Notes: generated from the sequence alone by a model not told the origin. A DNA stretch of 64,000 nucleotides from Streptomyces sp. DHE7-1 (GCA_016432725.1 JACJDG010000003.1:806001-870000); one strand, 5' to 3'. Shown: positions 18,671 to 28,500, counted from the first letter of the stretch. A program made the numbers and translations.

Positions 18671-20170
18671 TAGGAGCCGCGTGCGAACCGGTCGCGCAGT
18701 TCGCGCTTGAGGATCTTGCCGCTGGCGTTGCGGGGCAGCTCGTCCACGAACAGCACCCGCTTGGGCGCCTTGAAGGGGCGAGCCTGTCCCGCACGTGCGC
18801 GACGAGCCGCTCCTCCGTCACGTCTGCGCGCCGGACGACGACCGCGGTGACGGCCTCGATCCACCGTTCGTCGGGCAGCCCGATGACGGCGGCCTCGGCG
18901 ACGGCCTCGTGGGTGTAGAGCGCGTCCTCCACCTGGCGGGAGGCGACCAGCACACCACCGGAGTTGATCACGTCCTTCACCCGGTCGACGATCGTGTAGT
19001 AGCCGTCCGCGTCGCGCACCGCGAGGTCGCCGGAGTGGAACCAGCCGTCCCGGAACGCCTCGGCGGTCTCCTCGGCCGGTCCCAGTAGCCCTCGCACAAC
19101 TGCGGTGAGCGGTAGACGATCTCACCGGGTGTGCCGTCGGGCACGTCCTCGCCCCGCTCGTCGACCACGCGCGCGTCCACGAACAGCACCGGCCGGCCGC
19201 AGGAGTCCGGCCGTCCGTCGTGCTCGTCGGGGGCCAGCACGGTGGCGAGCGGGCCGATCTCGCTCTGCCCGAAGCAGTTGTAGACGGCGAGCCCCGGCAG
19301 GCGTGCGCGCAGCCGCTGGAGCACCGGGACGGGCATGATCGAGGCGCCGTAGTAGGCCTTGCGCAGTCCGTCGAGGTCGCGGGTGGCGAAGTCGGGCCGG
19401 TTGGCCAGGCCGATCCACACGGTGGGCGGCGCGAACAGGCTGTCCACCCGGCTCTGTTCGATCAGGTCGAAGAGCCGGTCGCCGTCCGGGGCGTCCAGCA
19501 GCACGCTGGTCGCGCCGACCGCGAGGTACGGCAGCAGGAACACGTGCATCTGCGCCGAGTGGTAGAGCGGCAGCGCGTGGGCGGGCCGGTCGCCGGCGCT
19601 CAGGTCGAGGGCGGTGATCGCGCTCAGGTACTCGTGGACCAGCGCGCGGTGCGTCATCATGGCGCCCTTGGGCGCGGCGGTGGTGCCGGAGGTGTACAGC
19701 AGTTGCACCAGGTCCTCGGCGCGCGGCTCGGGTCCGTCGTACGGCGGGGCATCGGACAGCCGGGCGAGCAGGGAGCCGTCGGCGTCCCGCAGCGGCAGCG
19801 CGCGCACGCCGTCCGGGAGGCGGCCGGCGAGGTCCGGGTCGGCGAGCACCAGGGCGCTGCCCGACTGCCCCACGATGTACGCCAGGTCGTCGCCGGTCAG
19901 GTTCTGGTTGACCGGCACGTGGACCAGGCCGGCGCGGGCGCAGGCCAGGAAGGCGATCAGATAGGCGTCGGAGTTGTGCCCGTAGGCGGCGACCCGGTCC
20001 CCCGGCGCGAGGCCCTCCGCGCGCAGCAGCCCCGCCGCGCGCGTGACGGCGTCGTCCAGTTCCCCGTAGGTCCAGCCGCGTTCGCCGTACTCCAGTGCGA
20101 TGCGTGCCGGGGTGCGCCGGGCGCTGCGCCGCAGCACCCCGTCGACCGTGCTGCCGTGTCCCTGCGTCAT
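18670..20170 (-). CDS. Long-chain acyl-CoA synthetase/AMP-dependent ligase (two frameshifts)
   Basis: About 500 residues after repair. It shows the ANL P-loop LLYTSGTTAAPKGAMMTH, NCFGQSEIGPLATVL, GWFHSGDLAVRDADGYYTIVDRVKDVI and the catalytic-lysine tail NASGKILKREL. It should activate a carboxylic acid as acyl-CoA. Broad similarity is to FadD-type or cyclohexanecarboxylate/benzoate-type ligases, so the substrate is undecided. Breaks lie near 19076-19084 (DRPEETAEAF restored by one base) and near 18777 (LAPFKAPKRVLF restored by one C). The ATG at 20170 has CGAGG upstream. It is convergent with PaaK and 60 bases upstream of it lies the end of the phytoene-desaturase-like gene, so the two may form an operon. 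Confidence 0.87.
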
Positions 20171-20229
20171 GACAGCCGATCCTCGGCCCGCCGGACGGGC
20201 GGGTCAAGAACCCCGTGGCCGCCCGTGCG

Positions 20230-21786
20230 CTACGACTCCAGCACCGCCATCGCCGCGTTGTGCCCCGGCACCCCGCTCACCCCTCCCCCGCGCACCGCGC
20301 CCGCGCCGCACAGCAGCACGCCCGGGTGCGCGGTCTCCACGCCCCAGCGCCCGGTTCCCTCCTGGGCGTACGGCCAGGACAGGGCGCGGTGGAAGATGTT
20401 GCCGCCGGGCAGGCGCAGGTCCCGTTCGAGGTCGAGCGGGGTCTTCGCCTCGATGCAGGGGCGGCCGTCGGCGTCGGTGGCGAGGCAGTCGGCGAGGGGT
20501 TCGGCGAGATGGGCGTCGAGCTGTGCCAGGGTGGACTTCAGCAGTTCCTCGCGGACGGCGTCGTTGTCCCGGTCGAACAGCCGGGCGGGGTGTGCAGTCC
20601 GAAGAGGGTGAGGGTCTGGTAGCCGCGCCCGGCGAGGCCGGGGCCGAGGATGCTGGGGTCGGTCAGCGAGTGGCAGTAGATCTCCGAGGGCGGCGCGGCG
20701 GGGAGTTCCCCGGCGGCCGCCTGGGCGTGGGCGGTGGCCAGTTGCCGGTAGCCCTCGGCGATGTGGAAGGTGCCGGCGAAGGCCTCCCGGGGTCGACCGA
20801 GTCGTCGCGGAGCCTGGGCAGCCGGGTGAGCAGCATGTTCACTTTGAGCTGGGCGCCCTCGGCCGGCTCGGGCGCGGGGTCGCCCATGAGGGTGGCCAGC
20901 TCGTGCGGCGACGCGTTGACCAGGACGTGCCGGGCGGCGGCGACCCCCTCGCCGTCGGCCGTGCGGTAGGTGACCTCCGCGGTCTTCCCGTCGCTGTCGA
21001 CACGGACCGCCTCGTGCCCGGTCGCGATCACCGCGCCGGCCGAGCGCGCCGCGGCCGCCAGCGCGTCGGTGAGGGCGCCCATGCCGCCCACGGGTACGTC
21101 CCAGGCGCCGGTGCCGCCGCCGATGACGTGGTAGAGGAAGCAGCGGTTCTGGGCGAGGGAGGGTCGTGGGCGTCGGCGAAGGTGCCGATGAGCGCATCGG
21201 TGAGGACCACACCGCGCACCAGGTCGTCGGTGAAGTTCTCCTCGACGGCGACCCCGATCGGCTCCTCGAACAGAGCCCGCCAGGCGGTGTCGTCGTCGAT
21301 CCGGCGGCGCAGCTCGTCCCGGCCGGGCAGCGGTTCGGTGAGGGTGGGGAACACCCGCTCGGCGACCCGGGCCGTCATGCCGTAGAAGCGCTCCCAGGCC
21401 GCGTACTCCCGCTCGCCGCCGGTCAGCCGGGCGAACGCCTCCCGGGTGCGCTGTTCCCCGCCGCCGACGAGCAGCCCGGTGGCCCGTCCGCCGCGTTCGG
21501 TGGGGGTGTACGAGGAGATGGTGCGTCCGCGCACCTGGAACCGCAGCCCGAGGTCGCGCACGATCTTCTGCGGCAGCAGGCTGACCAGGTACGAGTACCG
21601 CGACAGCCGGGCCTCCACCCCGGCGAAGGGACGGGTCGACACGGCGGCCCCGCCGGTGTGGTCGAGCCGCTCCAGCACCAGCACGGACCGCCCGGCACGC
21701 GCCAGGTAGGCGGCGGCGACCAGTCCGTTGTGACCACCGCCGACGATGACGGCGTCGTAGGTCCGGGTTCCCTCGTTGGCAGGCAT
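20230..21786 (-). CDS. FAD-dependent phytoene-desaturase-like oxidoreductase (three frameshifts)
   Basis: About 519 residues after repair. The N-terminal dinucleotide-binding fold is AVIVGGGHNGLVAAAYLARAG with the acidic end of strand 2 in VLERLDHTGG. The C-terminal FAD motif GAGAVRGGGVSGVPGHNAA is characteristic of the CrtI/PDS-type NAD(P)/FAD-dependent family. Breaks near 21155-21165, 20787-20794 and 20590 are each fixed by one missing C (SLAQNRCFLYHV, DPREAFAGTF, TPARLFDRDND). No other carotenoid gene is nearby, so a carotenoid role is doubtful; the family also includes uncharacterised retinol-saturase-like members. The ATG at 21786 follows GAAGGA. It lies 61 bases before the kinase-TPR gene end on the same strand. 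Confidence 0.83.
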
Positions 21787-21845
21787 GGTCCTTCGTAACA
21801 CGTGATGATCAAGAGGGGCCAGAGGCGTGCGCGGACGGCGTGGAC

Positions 21846-24070
21846 TCAGTGCCCGCCGGACGCCTGCCGCCGGCTCAGGGTCGCGACCCGGCGGTACAGC
21901 TCGGCGGCCTCGGTGTCGTGGCCCAGTTGTTGCAGGCAGTGGGCCTCGTCGTGGCGGCCGGCGAGGGTGTCCGGGTGGGCGGGGCCGAGGACGCCTTCGC
22001 GCGCGGCGGCGACCCCGCGGTACTCGGTGAGCGCGTCCGTCCAGCGGCCCAGCCAGCCCAGGGCGACCGCGATCTCGCGACGGCTGACGAGGGTGTCCGG
22101 GTGGTCGGGGCCGAGGGCACCGGCGCGCCGGGCGCACACGTCGCGGGCCTCGGCGAGCGCCTCCTCCCAGCGGCCGAGGCGGCCGAGGTTGACGCCGAGG
22201 CCGTGGCGGGCGCGCAGCGTCTCGGGGTGGGCGGGGCCCTGGACCCGGGTGCGGTCCGCGACCAGGGCGCGACAGAGGCGGAGGGCGTCCGCGCCGCGGC
22301 CGAGGCGGCCCAGGCAGATGCAGGTCTCGTGGCGGGCGGCGAGGGTGTCCGGGTGGTCGGGGCCGAGGGTGCGGGCGCGCGCCGCCGCGACCTCGCGGTA
22401 GGTGTCCAGCGCCTCCTCCCAGCGGCCCGACTGGCCCAGCGCGTGGGCGACTTCGAAGCGGCTGACCAGGGTGTCGGGGTGGTCGGCACCGAGCACGCGG
22501 GCGCGGGCGGCGGCGACGTCGAGGGCCGTCCGGTACGCCTCCCCCGGGCGGCCGAGCCGGCCGAGGGTGACGGCGAGGTTGTGGCGGCAGCGCAGGGTGT
22601 CCGGATGGTCGCGGCCCATGACCCGGGTCCGGGCGGCCAGTACCGCGGTGTAACCCTGGTGCGCCTCGAAATGGCGGCCCAACTGCCCCAGGACGTAGGC
22701 CGTTTCCTGGCGGGCGGCGAGGGTGCCGGGTGGTCGGCGCCGAGGACGCGTTCCCTGGCGTCGGCGACGTCCGCGTAGGCGCGCAGCGCGTCGGCGGGCC
22801 GTCCGGTGCGGCTGAGGGCGAAGGCGGCCTCGTAGCGGCTGCTGAGGGTGTCGGGGTGGCCGGGGCCGAGCAGGGCCGCCCGTTCGGCGGCCACGGCCAG
22901 GTGGATCTCGCGTGCATCGGCCCAGCGGCCGCTCCGCGCCACGGCCAGGCCCTCGTGGTGCCGGGCGGCGAGCGCGGTCACGTGGTCCGGTGCCGGCCGG
23001 GCCGGCACCGCCACCGCCTCGGCACCCGTGGCGTCGCGGCGGGCGGTCCAGGCGACGGTGAGCGCGGCGCCGGGGTCCGGCGGGACGGGGCCCGGCACGG
23101 CGCCGACCACCTTGTGGCCGATGGCCAGGTCACGGGTCCAGGACGGCGGGCGCCGGTCGCGCACGGCCGCCCCGCCGGTCCGGGGCCGCTCGGCCACGAC
23201 CGTCCGCGGGTGTCCCGGTGTCGTACGCAGCGAGGCCAGCCGGTGGGCCAGCTCGGCCGCGTCCCGGGGACGTTCCTCGGGCCGTTTGGCCAGCAGGTCG
23301 AGGATGATCCGCTCCAGGCGGGCGGGGAGTTCGGGCCGGTGCCCGCGGGGCGGGCGGGGCGGGGTGTCGCGGTGGCCGATGAGGATCCCCCAGGCGTCGT
23401 CCAGGTCGAACGGCGGTGCCCCGGTGGCGATCTCGTACAGCACGCAGCCCAGCGAGTAGAGGTCGCTGCGCTGGTCCACCTCCGCACCGCCGATCTGCTC
23501 GGGGGACATGTAGTGCGGGGTGCCCATCGCGGCGCCGGTGCCGGTCAGCCGGGCGGTGAAGCCGATGCCCTGGCCGAGGCGGGCTATGCCGAAGTCGCAG
23601 ATCTTCACCGTGCCGTCGGTCAGCCGCACGATGTTCGCGGGCTTCAGATCGCGGTGCACGACACCCTGCCGGTGGGTGTGGGCGAGGGCGGCGGCCACCT
23701 GTTCCGCGACCGCGAGCACCTCCTCGACGGGCAGGGGATGGCCCTTGTTGTCCTCCAGCAGCCGGCTCAGGTCGCGTCCGTCGAGCAGCTCCATGACGAG
23801 GTAGAGGTCTCCGTCGTCCTCGCCGAAGTCGTGGACGACGGTCACGCCCCGGTGGGAGAGCGCCGCGGCCACTCTCGCCTCCCGGCGGAACCGTTCCCGC
23901 AGGACGCGGGTGAAGGACGCGTCGTGCTCCGGGGCGGGCGGTCTGAGACACTTCACCGCGACCTGCCGGCCGAGCGACTCGTCGCGGGCCCGCCACACCT
24001 CGCCCATGCCGCCCCGCCCGACCGGTTCGAGCAGCCGGTAACGGCCCTGGATCAGCCTGTTCTCCCCCAT
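21846..24070 (-). CDS. Serine/threonine protein kinase with C-terminal TPR array (one frameshift)
   Basis: About 741 residues after repair. Residues ~8-275 are a Hanks-type kinase: Gly loop GRGGMGEVWRARDE, VAVKCL lysine, VVHRDLKPANIV catalytic loop, DFGIARLG, and activation segment GTPHYMSPEQIGG. No transmembrane segment follows, unlike PknB. Residues ~370-741 hold at least eight roughly 42-residue TPR_10/12-like repeats, each with a (G/A)(P/A)DHPDTL turn. It is probably a soluble kinase scaffolded by its TPR domain. The break near 22726-22732 is healed by one G (DHPGTLAARQET). The start at 24070 (MGENRLIQGRYRLL) is typical. Upstream in-frame sequence is not kinase. Confidence 0.9.
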
Positions 24071-24199
24071 CGCGCGCCGTCGCCCCCGTCGCTGTGCGGC
24101 CGCCCCCCACGGGGACGTCGTCACGACGGCACGGCCGCGTGGCACCCGTCCCGGTCCGTGACATACCCCCCTGCCCGTCCAGTATGGCCGCCTGCCGCC

Positions 24200-24608
24200 C
24201 GGTTCTGAACGGTGCCGGCGGCCCTGCCGGACCGGGCCCCGCTCCGCTCCGTGCGCGGTGTTTGGGCCGGGGCCACCCACGCCGGCCTGCGGGAACGCGG
24301 TGCCGCAGGGCACCGCCGCCCCCGGGCCGCCCGGCGTCGACGGCGGGTACGGGGGCGGTGCTCCGTACACCTCGTCGGCGTACGGGAGCGGGACGGCGTA
24401 CACCGGCTGCGCCACCCGCCGCCGTCGCGCCTCGCGCGCCGGGACGAACAGGGGCTGCGCCGACGGGCGGAGATGGCGCTCGCCCACCCGGCGTGCCCGG
24501 TCTCCCACCGCCGGCGCCTGCCCCTGCCGCCCCCGCGCGGGACGCGCGAGGCCGCCGTCCCTTCGCCGTGAACTCACGCAGCGCGATGCCGGGTTCCAGG
24601 ACACTCAC
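24200..24608 (-). CDS. Possible conserved hypothetical gene, frame-broken
   Basis: Not recognised. A GTG at 24608 opens MSVLEPGIALREFTA with strongly Streptomyces-like codon use. Around 24525-24540, near a G run, the coding signal moves to another frame that reads RHLRPSAQPLFVPAREAR, then VAQPVYAVPLPYADEVYG and a Pro-rich tail. No stop is met before the kinase gene in that frame, so a second break is likely and the 3' end given is a guess. The product would be about 130 residues, basic then Pro/Tyr-rich, with no signal peptide. It lies between the Cys-rich protein and the kinase on the same strand. Confidence 0.4.
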
Positions 24609-24691
24609 TCGGGGCTCGCCGACGAGGCCCAGGTGCTCCGGAGTGCTCGCCGGTGGCTCGCGGTGGTGCCGTGTGGTGCCGCGGACCGGGC

Positions 24692-25183
24692 TCAGTCGAG
24701 CGCCACCATGAAGTCCGTGCACGCCACGGCGCAGGCGCGGCACACCGCCGCGGCGGACTCGGCGCCGGGGTGCTCGTCGAAGGCGTGGGCGCACTCCAGG
24801 CAGACCGAGCGGCACCACTCCAGCTGCACCCTGATCCCGTCCTCGTCCTGACCGTTCTGCTCGGAGAGGGTGCGGCACGTCGCGTCGCACACCTCGGCGC
24901 ACATGATCCCCAGCCGCCGTACGCGCTCCTGCTGCTCGGTGCCGTCCGGGTCCAGGAGGCTGGCGCGCACCGCACAGGCCCTGGCGCACTCCGCGCACGC
25001 CTGGGCGCACGTGAACCGGTCCTCCAGGAACCGGTAGAGCTGCTGCTGCGTCGGCGAGGTCACACCCGGCGGGTAGCCCTGCCGGGGCGGCGCAAACGCG
25101 TCGACCGCGACCGGGGGTGCCGCGACCCGGGAGGTGTGGCCGACCGTGACGGACGGCCACGCAAGGTGTCCGGTTCGTCCCAT
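24692..25183 (-). CDS. Cysteine-rich four-helix-bundle protein (DUF326/copper storage protein-like)
   Basis: About 163 residues with 13 cysteines, all in the C-terminal ~115 residues and arranged along four predicted helices: FTCAQACAECARACAV, IMCAEVCDATCRTL, WCRSVCLECAHAF and VCRACAVACTDFM. This CxxxC/CxxC spacing is that of the DUF326/Csp family, whose members bind many Cu(I) ions inside a four-helix bundle. There is no signal peptide, consistent with a cytosolic Csp3-type protein. The N-terminal ~45 residues are low-complexity, so a later start is possible; I keep the ATG at 25183. It is divergent from the DUF6479 gene, 23 bases away. Metal binding is inferred from the family. Confidence 0.75.
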   Translation of the reverse strand: MGRTGHLAWPSVTVGHTSRVAAPPVAVDAFAPPRQGYPPGVTSPTQQQLYRFLEDRFTCAQACAECARACAVRASLLDPDGTEQQERVRRLGIMCAEVCDATCRTLSEQNGQDEDGIRVQLEWCRSVCLECAHAFDEHPGAESAAAVCRACAVACTDFMVALD

Positions 25184-25206
25184 TCTGGGTGGGGTATTCC
25201 TGAGCT

Positions 25207-25572
25207 ATGAGTACCGCACAGATGCAGCTGGCCGCGGCAAGCGGCCTGATGGGTCTCCTGTTCTTCGTCATAGCCGTGGCCGTGCTGGCGCTGCTCGCCG
25301 GCGGCTTCTGGATGAACTCCCGGGAGAAATACCGCGAGCCTCCCCGGCCGCGTCCCGAGGAACAGCCGCAGCTGCCACCGGAGGGCGCGGTGCACGAGAT
25401 CCGGGAGAACAGGGAGTCCCAGGAGGTTCCCGTCACTCCCAAGGGCGGCCGCCCGCTCACCCCGTACGAGCTGTCCAACCTCGACTCCAGGCCCAGCGAC
25501 TCGAAGGAGCGCCCGCGCTGGAGCAAGGGTTCGAGCGGTTCCTTCGGCGGCGGGGGGCTGGGCGCCCACTGA
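25207..25572 (+). CDS. DUF6479-type small membrane protein
   Basis: 121 residues. One N-terminal transmembrane helix (GLMGLLFFVIAVAVLALLAGGF) is followed by a charged, Pro-rich cytosolic or periplasmic tail (PPRPRPEEQPQLPPEG) ending with a conserved-looking GGRPLTPYELSN segment and a Ser/Gly-rich C-terminus. This matches the small actinobacterial DUF6479 family; its role is unknown. The ATG follows a GGTGGGG element at rather long spacing. It is divergent from the Cys-rich protein and convergent with the RpiB-like gene. Confidence 0.75.
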   Translation: MSTAQMQLAAASGLMGLLFFVIAVAVLALLAGGFWMNSREKYREPPRPRPEEQPQLPPEGAVHEIRENRESQEVPVTPKGGRPLTPYELSNLDSRPSDSKERPRWSKGSSGSFGGGGLGAH

Positions 25573-25654
25573 CCGCCGCACCCCGGCCACGACCCGGCAC
25601 CCGTTCCCGACGGGAGCCGCGCGTATCCGGCCCGCGCCGGGCCGCCGCGCGCCG

Positions 25655-26110
25655 CTAGGCATCCTTCCCGGCGGCGTCCAGGCGGCCGACGCGGGCCACG
25701 TTGCGCAGGTCCTCGGGGTCCTGGCTGGGCTCGGCCGCGAACCACGCGTCGAGGATCTCCCGCAGCACAGGCGGCGAGGTGAGCCTCAGTCCGAGCGCAA
25801 GGACGTTGGCGTCGTTCCAGCGCCGCGCCCCCTCCGCCGTGGCGGCGTCCGTGCACAGGGCCGCGCGGACGCCCGGCACCTTGTTCGCCGCGATGGAGGC
25901 GCCGGTGCCGCTCCAGCAGCACACCACCGCCTGATCGGCCGCGCCGTCGGCGACGTCCCGGGCGGCGGCCTCGGAGCAGACCGCCCACTGCGGGTCGGCA
26001 CCGGGGCGCAGCGCGCCGTGCTCACGCACCTCGTGGCCGCGCCGGCGCAGTTCCTCGACGAGGTACCGGGCCACGGGTTCGTCCATGTCGGAGGAGACGG
26101 AGATCCGCAT
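25655..26110 (-). CDS. RpiB/LacA/LacB-family sugar-phosphate isomerase
   Basis: About 151 residues. MRISVSSDMDEPVARYLVEELRRRGH matches the family start. The active-site loop VVCCWSGTGASIAANKVPGVRAALC holds the catalytic cysteine position and the phosphate-binding GTGxSIxANK pattern, and WNDANVLALG follows. Family members isomerise ribose 5-phosphate or allose/galactose phosphates. Streptomyces usually has a second, housekeeping RpiB, so this may act on another sugar. The start at 26110 fits the family, and the frame open to 26278 overlaps the MITE-like element and is not used. It is convergent with the DUF6479 gene. Confidence 0.85.
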   Translation of the reverse strand: MRISVSSDMDEPVARYLVEELRRRGHEVREHGALRPGADPQWAVCSEAAARDVADGAADQAVVCCWSGTGASIAANKVPGVRAALCTDAATAEGARRWNDANVLALGLRLTSPPVLREILDAWFAAEPSQDPEDLRNVARVGRLDAAGKDA

Positions 26111-26161
26111 GCTCCGGAGCCTAGCCGCTGCCGGCCGACGGATCGCGCCCCGACAAGTCCG

Positions 26162-26336
26162 AGGGCCTGTCTGACAATTCCCGTCTGCCGCGCGACGCCA
26201 TGCACGCCCTCTCGCCGCGCCGGCCCCGGACCCGAGTACATCCAGTACGAGGGTCCGAGTCCGACACGGCGAGAGCACGCGCCTGACGCCGCACGGCCGC
26301 CCTGCGGGCGACGACGCGAATTGTCAGACAGGCCCT
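26162..26336. mobile_element. MITE-like element, 175 bp, with 19-bp terminal inverted repeats
   Basis: AGGGCCTGTCTGACAATTC at 26162-26180 is repeated as its exact reverse complement at 26318-26336, and the adjoining bases continue the match with one mismatch (CCGTC against CGCGTC). Between them there is no transposase, only an imperfect internal inverted repeat (GGACCCGAGTAC...GTACGAGGGTCC, about 26228-26256). Ends of this type occur in Streptomyces insertion sequences, so this looks like a non-autonomous derivative. I could not see a convincing target duplication. Confidence 0.7.
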
Positions 26337-26392
26337 GGTCCGGGCGGCCGGCCGCTCCGGAGACACTCCGCCGCCCTTTCACGGCGCGTCTT

Positions 26393-27643
26393 TCACGGCG
26401 CGCGGCGGGTCAGGAGCCTGTGCAGGTGCTCCAGCGCGTCCAGCAGCACCGAGCGGTGGTACCAGCTCAGCCAGGCGGCCGTGTCGGCGGCGAGCACGTC
26501 GAGGGCCTCGCTCCGGTCACCGGCCGGCAGGTGGCCGGTCTCGGGCCAGTGCAGGGTGATCACGCCGGTGCAGGACCCGGCGGCGGAGACGACGGGCACG
26601 CTGTGCAGGGCGCGGGTGTCCGTGGCCAGCAGGGCGCGCCTGGTCTCGTCGGACAGCAGCGGCTCCGCCGCCACATCGGGCACGCTCACCCGGCTGCCCC
26701 GGACCCGGGCGACCGCGTCGGCCGTGCCCTCGTCCTGACCCCGGACGAGGTGGTCCAGAAGCCTTTCGTCACAGCCGTAGTGGGTCTCCAGGGTGAGGGC
26801 GTTCACCGCCGGGTCCACGAACTGCACGTACCCGGCGGTGGCCCGGCCGACGGCCAGTGCCTCGTGGAGCACCGCGTCGATCATCTGGCGCCGGCAGCGC
26901 GGGTCCCGGCCTTCCCGGGCCAGGATCCGCAACTGCGGCACGGGCAGGGAGCGGCGGCCTGGGAACCACACCTCGCCGTCCGGGGGCCGGGCCACCACGA
27001 CGGCGGACACCAGCACGCGCAGCGGCACGTTGAACCGCTGGGAGGCCTCGCGCAGCACCCGGAAGGCGCTGCCGGAGTCGGGCAGGCCGTAGCGGGCCAT
27101 CAGCGTGCCCTGCGCCATGCCGATCACAGGTGCGGTACGCACCCGGGCCCGCAGGGCCCGGACCTCCTTGTGCAGGTCCTCGTACGACGGACGCCACAGG
27201 TCGGCCATCTGCGAGCGCCAGGCCGGCAGGTCCTCCGCCGGGACCGTGGCCCGCGCCAGCTCCCGCAGCGCCTCGTCGAGGGTGGCGTACAGCAGCACGC
27301 CGTTCAGGCGGGCGAGGTGCACGGCCTCGCGCACGCCGGGGCGGGCCCGGATGATGATCAGATCGGGGCGTCCGGCGCGGCCCCGGGTGGTCTCGCTCAG
27401 CGCGTGCAGGACCGCGGCGCCGCCGAGTTGCACATGGGCCATGTCGAGAACCGGCCGCAGTCCGGCGCGGTCGGCCTCCTCCAGGTGGCCGCGCAGCTCG
27501 TCCGACCAGACCTCGGCCCCGTCCGGGCTCAGACTGCCGGACATGCGCAGGAGCAGGGCGCCCTCGGCGGGCAGCCCCTCCACCAGGGACGACTCGATGA
27601 CGAGAGGGGCCGGTGCGCCCGGGCGGGCGGAGGAGGATTTCAC
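26393..27643 (-). CDS. STAS-ANTAR-GAF regulatory protein
   Basis: About 416 residues from a GTG start. Residues ~10-120 are a STAS-like domain (LLLRMSGSLSPDGAEVWSDEL, GLRPVLDMAHVQLGGAAVLHAL, LIIIRARPGVREAVHLARL). Residues ~150-215 resemble an ANTAR RNA-binding domain (VRALRARVRTAPVIGMAQGTLM, SAFRVLREASQRFN). Residues ~250-400 are a GAF-type sensor (AGYVQFVDPAVNALTLETHYG, ALHSVPVVSAAGSCTGVITLHW). ANTAR proteins act as antiterminators, and STAS domains partner with anti-sigma factors, so the protein may join stress sensing to transcript elongation (inference). An earlier in-frame GTG near 27670 is possible. It shares strand with a second STAS protein. Confidence 0.75.
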   Translation of the reverse strand: MKSSSARPGAPAPLVIESSLVEGLPAEGALLLRMSGSLSPDGAEVWSDELRGHLEEADRAGLRPVLDMAHVQLGGAAVLHALSETTRGRAGRPDLIIIRARPGVREAVHLARLNGVLLYATLDEALRELARATVPAEDLPAWRSQMADLWRPSYEDLHKEVRALRARVRTAPVIGMAQGTLMARYGLPDSGSAFRVLREASQRFNVPLRVLVSAVVVARPPDGEVWFPGRRSLPVPQLRILAREGRDPRCRRQMIDAVLHEALAVGRATAGYVQFVDPAVNALTLETHYGCDERLLDHLVRGQDEGTADAVARVRGSRVSVPDVAAEPLLSDETRRALLATDTRALHSVPVVSAAGSCTGVITLHWPETGHLPAGDRSEALDVLAADTAAWLSWYHRSVLLDALEHLHRLLTRRAP

Positions 27644-27776
27644 GGCATCACCACACCAGGACGTCACAAAGCCTCGAATATCCGCAAAGGCCTCTTCCTG
27701 ACCTTGGACCACCACCTTGCACGCTCGGTGCCCGGCCCTCAACCGCACCGCGCGGGATCCCGGCCGGCGATTCGCG

Positions 27777-28196
27777 TCAGTGGGGGCCGCCGGGCCGCGC
27801 GGACTCGTCCGCGGGAAGGGAGTCCAGCGCGGACGCCGTGCTGGCGTGCACCCGGACGCCCGGCAGACCGGCGAGCCGCAGCGCCTCGCGCACATGGGGG
27901 CGGGGCTGCACGATCGGCAGGCAGCGGCCCGACCGGGCGAGCCCGCCGGTGGCCCGGTCGAGCGAGCGCACCGCCACGGCACTGGCCAGGTACACCTCGG
28001 TCATGTCCAGTACGAGGTGTTCACCGGCCCGGTCGGACTGGCGCAGATGCTCCGCCAGGGCCTCGGAGAACTCCGTGGCGTTGGACGCGTCGACCGTTCC
28101 GCGGGCCTTGAGGAGGGTGATCCGGCCGGACTCGGGGCGGCTCTCCCGTACGGCTCGGAGCAGCAGCGGGGCAGCGGGAAGCTGGCCTTTTTCCAT
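27777..28196 (-). CDS. STAS-domain protein (anti-sigma factor antagonist-like)
   Basis: About 139 residues. The single STAS domain runs from ITLLKARGTVDASNATEFSEAL through LVLDMTEVYLASAVAVRSLD to a C-terminal VREALRLAGLPGVRVHAS. The usual phosphorylatable serine of anti-anti-sigma factors would lie at the start of helix 2, where the sequence has LASAVAVRSL: an alanine follows the Ser, so partner switching is plausible but not assured. The start at 28196 (MEKGQLPAAP) gives a normal length. It lies 133 bases upstream of the STAS-ANTAR-GAF gene on the same strand; co-transcription is likely. Confidence 0.72.
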   Translation of the reverse strand: MEKGQLPAAPLLLRAVRESRPESGRITLLKARGTVDASNATEFSEALAEHLRQSDRAGEHLVLDMTEVYLASAVAVRSLDRATGGLARSGRCLPIVQPRPHVREALRLAGLPGVRVHASTASALDSLPADESARPGGPH

Positions 28197-28500
28197 GGGC
28201 GGGGCACTTCCTGGGAGGGAGGGCTCGGCCAGCCGCTTCTTGACCGGGGAGGGGACCACTGTGCCGCCCCCGGGTGCCCGAAGCAACGACGCGTCCCTGG
28301 GCGTGTCGCCGCCCTGGCGGACGGTGCTCCGGTTCCGGCGGCACCGGGTCACGCCGGCGCCGCGCCCGGGGCGGCCGGGCTGAGGCGGCGTCCTGGGGCA
28401 CCGTGCGTGTCGGGTACGGCCGTCCGGGTGTACCACCGGGTGTCCAGGCTCCTGAGCCCAGGGACCGTCGCGTCTACGCCGGGCAGGACCCGGGCCGGGA

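Noticed and set aside
18670..21786. Reading the broken acyl-CoA synthetase and desaturase-like genes as a decaying pseudogene cluster
   Set aside because: Every break is healed by one base, catalytic motifs on both sides are intact, and equally broken essential-type genes occur across the window, so sequencing error is the simpler explanation.
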